From positions 62,001-126,000 of the forward strand of contig NZ_KE386908.1 in NCBI RefSeq assembly GCF_000429485.1: 64,000 nucleotides of DNA, given 5' to 3'. Each line of letters starts with the position of its first letter. Positions within the stretch are counted from its first letter, which is position 1. This stretch comes from Aliagarivorans marinus DSM 23064. Its GTDB lineage: Bacteria; Pseudomonadota; Gammaproteobacteria; Enterobacterales; Celerinatantimonadaceae. This document shows, one piece after another, positions 61,927 to 64,000 of this stretch. Under the pieces are notes generated by a model, which saw only the letters and a program-made list of their open reading frames with translations, ran no database searches and was not told the DNA's origin. The translations under genes and the position numbers were made by a program.

Positions 61927-64000
61927 ATGCAGCGACTCAGCAAAAAACTGTTTGTTGAAACCCAGCTGGCCAAGCTGCTGCTGGGAATGGTGCTGTTGGT
62001 TGGCGTGCTCGCCTACAACGGCATGGTGCGCGAGAACTATCCCGATCTGGAGATCCCCTCGGCGATTGTGCTGACCTACTGGCCGGGCGCCGCGCCGGAG
62101 CAGGTGGAGAAAGAGGTCACCAAGCACTTAGAAGATGAGATTCTGGCGCTAAAAGGGCTGAAGACCTTCTCCAGCGGTTCCTACAACTCCTTCTCGGTGG
62201 TCGCGGTGGAGTTCGATGCCGATATGCCGATGCTCGAGGCGATGCAGCTACTGCGCGACGCCATCGACAAGGCCGAGGCAGAGTTCCCCAGCGGCGCTGG
62301 TATTGAGAAGCCGGAGATTGAAGAGATGTCGGTCTCCAATATGCCGGTGATCTCTTGGTCGCTAAGTAGTAACGCAGGGAGCGGCGAGGTCGACGACCTG
62401 CTGCTCACCGATACCGCTAAGCGGGTCGAGCGCGCCTTCGAGCAGCTGCCGCTGGTGAAAAAAGTCGATATCGTCGGGATGCGCGAGAAGAGCCTGCATG
62501 TGCGGCTCGACCCGTCGCGTTTGCGCGAGTTAGGCATATCCCCACTGTTGGTGCGCGAGCGTATTCAGGCGGCCAACTTGGATATGGCCTGGGGCGAGTT
62601 TGAGGCCCAAGAGAATACCTTCACCATGTATCTGGCGGGGCGCTTTGAGCAGGTGCAGCAGGTGGAACTGCTGCCAATATTGCGCTTGGGCGAGCGTACC
62701 GTGCGCTTGTATGAGCTGGCCGAGGTGGACTTGCGCCTCGACCGGGAGCGCAGCCGCACCTACTTCAGCATCGGTGGCGAGCCCTTCCAGCGTGGCGTTA
62801 CGCTGGATGTGTTGAAGCGCCCCGGCGCCGATACCTTTGCTGTGATCGACTCCACCATCGCCCTGGTCGAGGAGCTGCAAAGTCAGGCCGACTGGCCGCA
62901 GGGCCTGAGCATGACCCACATCAACGATGACGGCGAGCTGATTGAGCAGGCCTTTAACGATATCTCCAGCTCGATGCTGCAAGCGGTGGTGATCGTGTTT
63001 GCAGTACTGATGCTGCTGCTCACCTGGCGTGAGGCATTGATCGCCGGTTTGGCACTACCGGTAACCATGCTGGCAGTGCTCGCCACTATGGGCGCGCTGG
63101 GCTACAGCTTTAACTCGATGATTATGATCGGCATGGTGCTAGCACTCGGCCTGATGGTGGACGTGTACATCTTGGTGATGGAAGGGATGCACGAGAACCT
63201 GTTTGTTCGTCAGCTCAGCTTCGCCGAGGCTTCCATGGCCACGGTCAAGCAGTTTGCCCTGCCGGCTACCGCCGGTCAGCTCACCACGATTTTGGCGATG
63301 GTGCCGATGATGATGGTGGGCGGCATCGACGGCAAGTTTATCCGCATCCTGCCAATCACCATTACTGTGACCTTGCTGCTCAGCCTGTTTGTTGCCTTCC
63401 TGGTTTGCCTGCCGCTGTCGCGCTATATGCTGGAGAAGAATGCCGCCAACAGCCAGCCGCTGCTGATGGACAAATTCGCCGAACGGGTGCGCGAGGGCTT
63501 GAGCAACTGGCTAAGCCGCTGGGTACTGGCCAGCCGTGTGCATGCCTTTCTCTGGAGTGCAGCGGCGTTTTGCCTGTTTGCCTTTAGCCTGCACATCGCG
63601 GGTCTGTTGCCCTCCGAGATGTACCCAGAGGCGGATGACCGCAAGATTGGCGTGTCTATTGAGTTAGCCCCCGACGCCACCTTGGCCCAGTCGCAACGTG
63701 TCGCCGATAAGGCTGGCGAGTTCTTACTCGAGCAAGACTATATCGAGAAGATCATCGCCTACGTGGGCGCCAAGAGCCCAATGACCACCGCCAACCTCAA
63801 CGATGCACTGCTGCCGAGCGAGGCTTGGAATCAGGTGGGATTCAGCCTGACTCTGCTGCCCAAAGACCAGCGCGATAGCCTGTCGTTTGAATACTTAGAG
63901 CCGCTGCGCCAAGGGCTGGACAAGGCCTTGTCCGACGAACCAGGACTGACGGTGAAGCTGGTGCACATCGGTGGCAACCCCGATACTGCGGCACCGATCC
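61927..64000 (+). CDS. RND efflux permease, 5' part (runs off window)
   Basis: At least 691 residues without a stop; a complete RND pump would be about 1030, so roughly two thirds is here. First membrane helix (LAKLLLGMVLLVGVLAYNGM), the first periplasmic porter domain (PSAIVLTYWPGAAPEQVEKEV, GLKTFSSGSYNSFSVVAVEF), then helices 2-6 (SSMLQAVVIVFAVLMLLLTW, ALPATAGQLTTILAMVPMMM) are readable. In helix 4 the usual Asp-Asp pair reads Asp412-Val413 (LGLMVDVYILVMEG). It is co-transcribed with the adaptor. Transported substrate cannot be predicted. Confidence 0.92.
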   Translation, partial: MQRLSKKLFVETQLAKLLLGMVLLVGVLAYNGMVRENYPDLEIPSAIVLTYWPGAAPEQVEKEVTKHLEDEILALKGLKTFSSGSYNSFSVVAVEFDADMPMLEAMQLLRDAIDKAEAEFPSGAGIEKPEIEEMSVSNMPVISWSLSSNAGSGEVDDLLLTDTAKRVERAFEQLPLVKKVDIVGMREKSLHVRLDPSRLRELGISPLLVRERIQAANLDMAWGEFEAQENTFTMYLAGRFEQVQQVELLPILRLGERTVRLYELAEVDLRLDRERSRTYFSIGGEPFQRGVTLDVLKRPGADTFAVIDSTIALVEELQSQADWPQGLSMTHINDDGELIEQAFNDISSSMLQAVVIVFAVLMLLLTWREALIAGLALPVTMLAVLATMGALGYSFNSMIMIGMVLALGLMVDVYILVMEGMHENLFVRQLSFAEASMATVKQFALPATAGQLTTILAMVPMMMVGGIDGKFIRILPITITVTLLLSLFVAFLVCLPLSRYMLEKNAANSQPLLMDKFAERVREGLSNWLSRWVLASRVHAFLWSAAAFCLFAFSLHIAGLLPSEMYPEADDRKIGVSIELAPDATLAQSQRVADKAGEFLLEQDYIEKIIAYVGAKSPMTTANLNDALLPSEAWNQVGFSLTLLPKDQRDSLSFEYLEPLRQGLDKALSDEPGLTVKLVHIGGNPDTAAPI

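Overview
This is 64 kb of ordinary, gene-dense gammaproteobacterial chromosome. I see no rRNA or tRNA gene, CRISPR array, insertion sequence, phage block or integration scar. The gene content (ArcB hybrid kinase, YhcC next to gltBD, sdhE-ygfX-nadB beside rpoE-rseABC, then lepA-lepB-rnc-era-recO-pdxJ-acpS) fits a facultatively anaerobic, probably aquatic member of the Alteromonadales/Aeromonadales neighbourhood, for example a Ferrimonas- or Shewanella-like organism. The genus is a guess from gene order, not from any search.

Layout. 0-12.8 kb: organic-peroxide resistance (ohr with ohrR and two palindromic operators), an M23 cell-wall endopeptidase, an AAC(3)-family acetyltransferase followed by a structured 3' region with a strong terminator, a cobalamin-salvage/nucleosidase operon (GNAT, mtnN, cbiB-like, btuF), tyrS, a DUF2750 gene, a periplasmic solute-binding protein, a GH5 lipoprotein with an internal insert, and a PaiB-like protein. 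12.9-28.9 kb: glutamate synthase gltBD, yhcC, a PAS-GGDEF diguanylate cyclase, folE2, arcB, a LysO-type exporter, a fatty-acid-hydroxylase-superfamily membrane protein, and a GAF/HD-GYP pair. Cyclic-di-GMP synthesis and breakdown genes therefore flank the ArcB redox sensor.

28.9-33.5 kb: a copper-delivery cassette (FixH-like protein, SCO1, PCuAC), an acetate transporter, a CHMI-family tautomerase, an alpha/beta hydrolase and a MaoC-domain protein. 33.9-39.5 kb: a tightly overlapping three-gene operon encoding a 1232-residue SMC/MukB-like ATPase, a 215-residue MukE-like protein and a 403-residue MukF/kleisin-like protein, with no Toprim nuclease gene attached. This is the best candidate in the window for a poorly described system. 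39.8-48 kb: a yhhQ queuosine-precursor transporter preceded by what looks like a very short preQ1-I riboswitch covering its ribosome-binding site, several small conserved or unknown genes, a ribbon-helix-helix protein with a repetitive lysine-rich tail, ygfZ, sdhE-ygfX and nadB.

48-57.4 kb: the envelope-stress sigma factor operon rpoE-rseA-rseB-rseC, then lepA-lepB-rnc-era-recO-pdxJ-acpS and a small membrane protein, closed by a strong bidirectional terminator. 57.4-64 kb: a DUF368 membrane protein whose open frame appears over-extended at the 5' end, a three-repeat retropepsin-like protein carrying two DTG motifs, and an RND efflux adaptor and permease behind a 30-bp TetR-type palindrome. 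The permease runs off the window end. Several starts were moved inward from the longest open frame (tyrS, GH5, CHMI, yhhQ, sdhE, nadB, rnc, era, DUF368, retropepsin) because of ribosome-binding sites, family length or leader structures.
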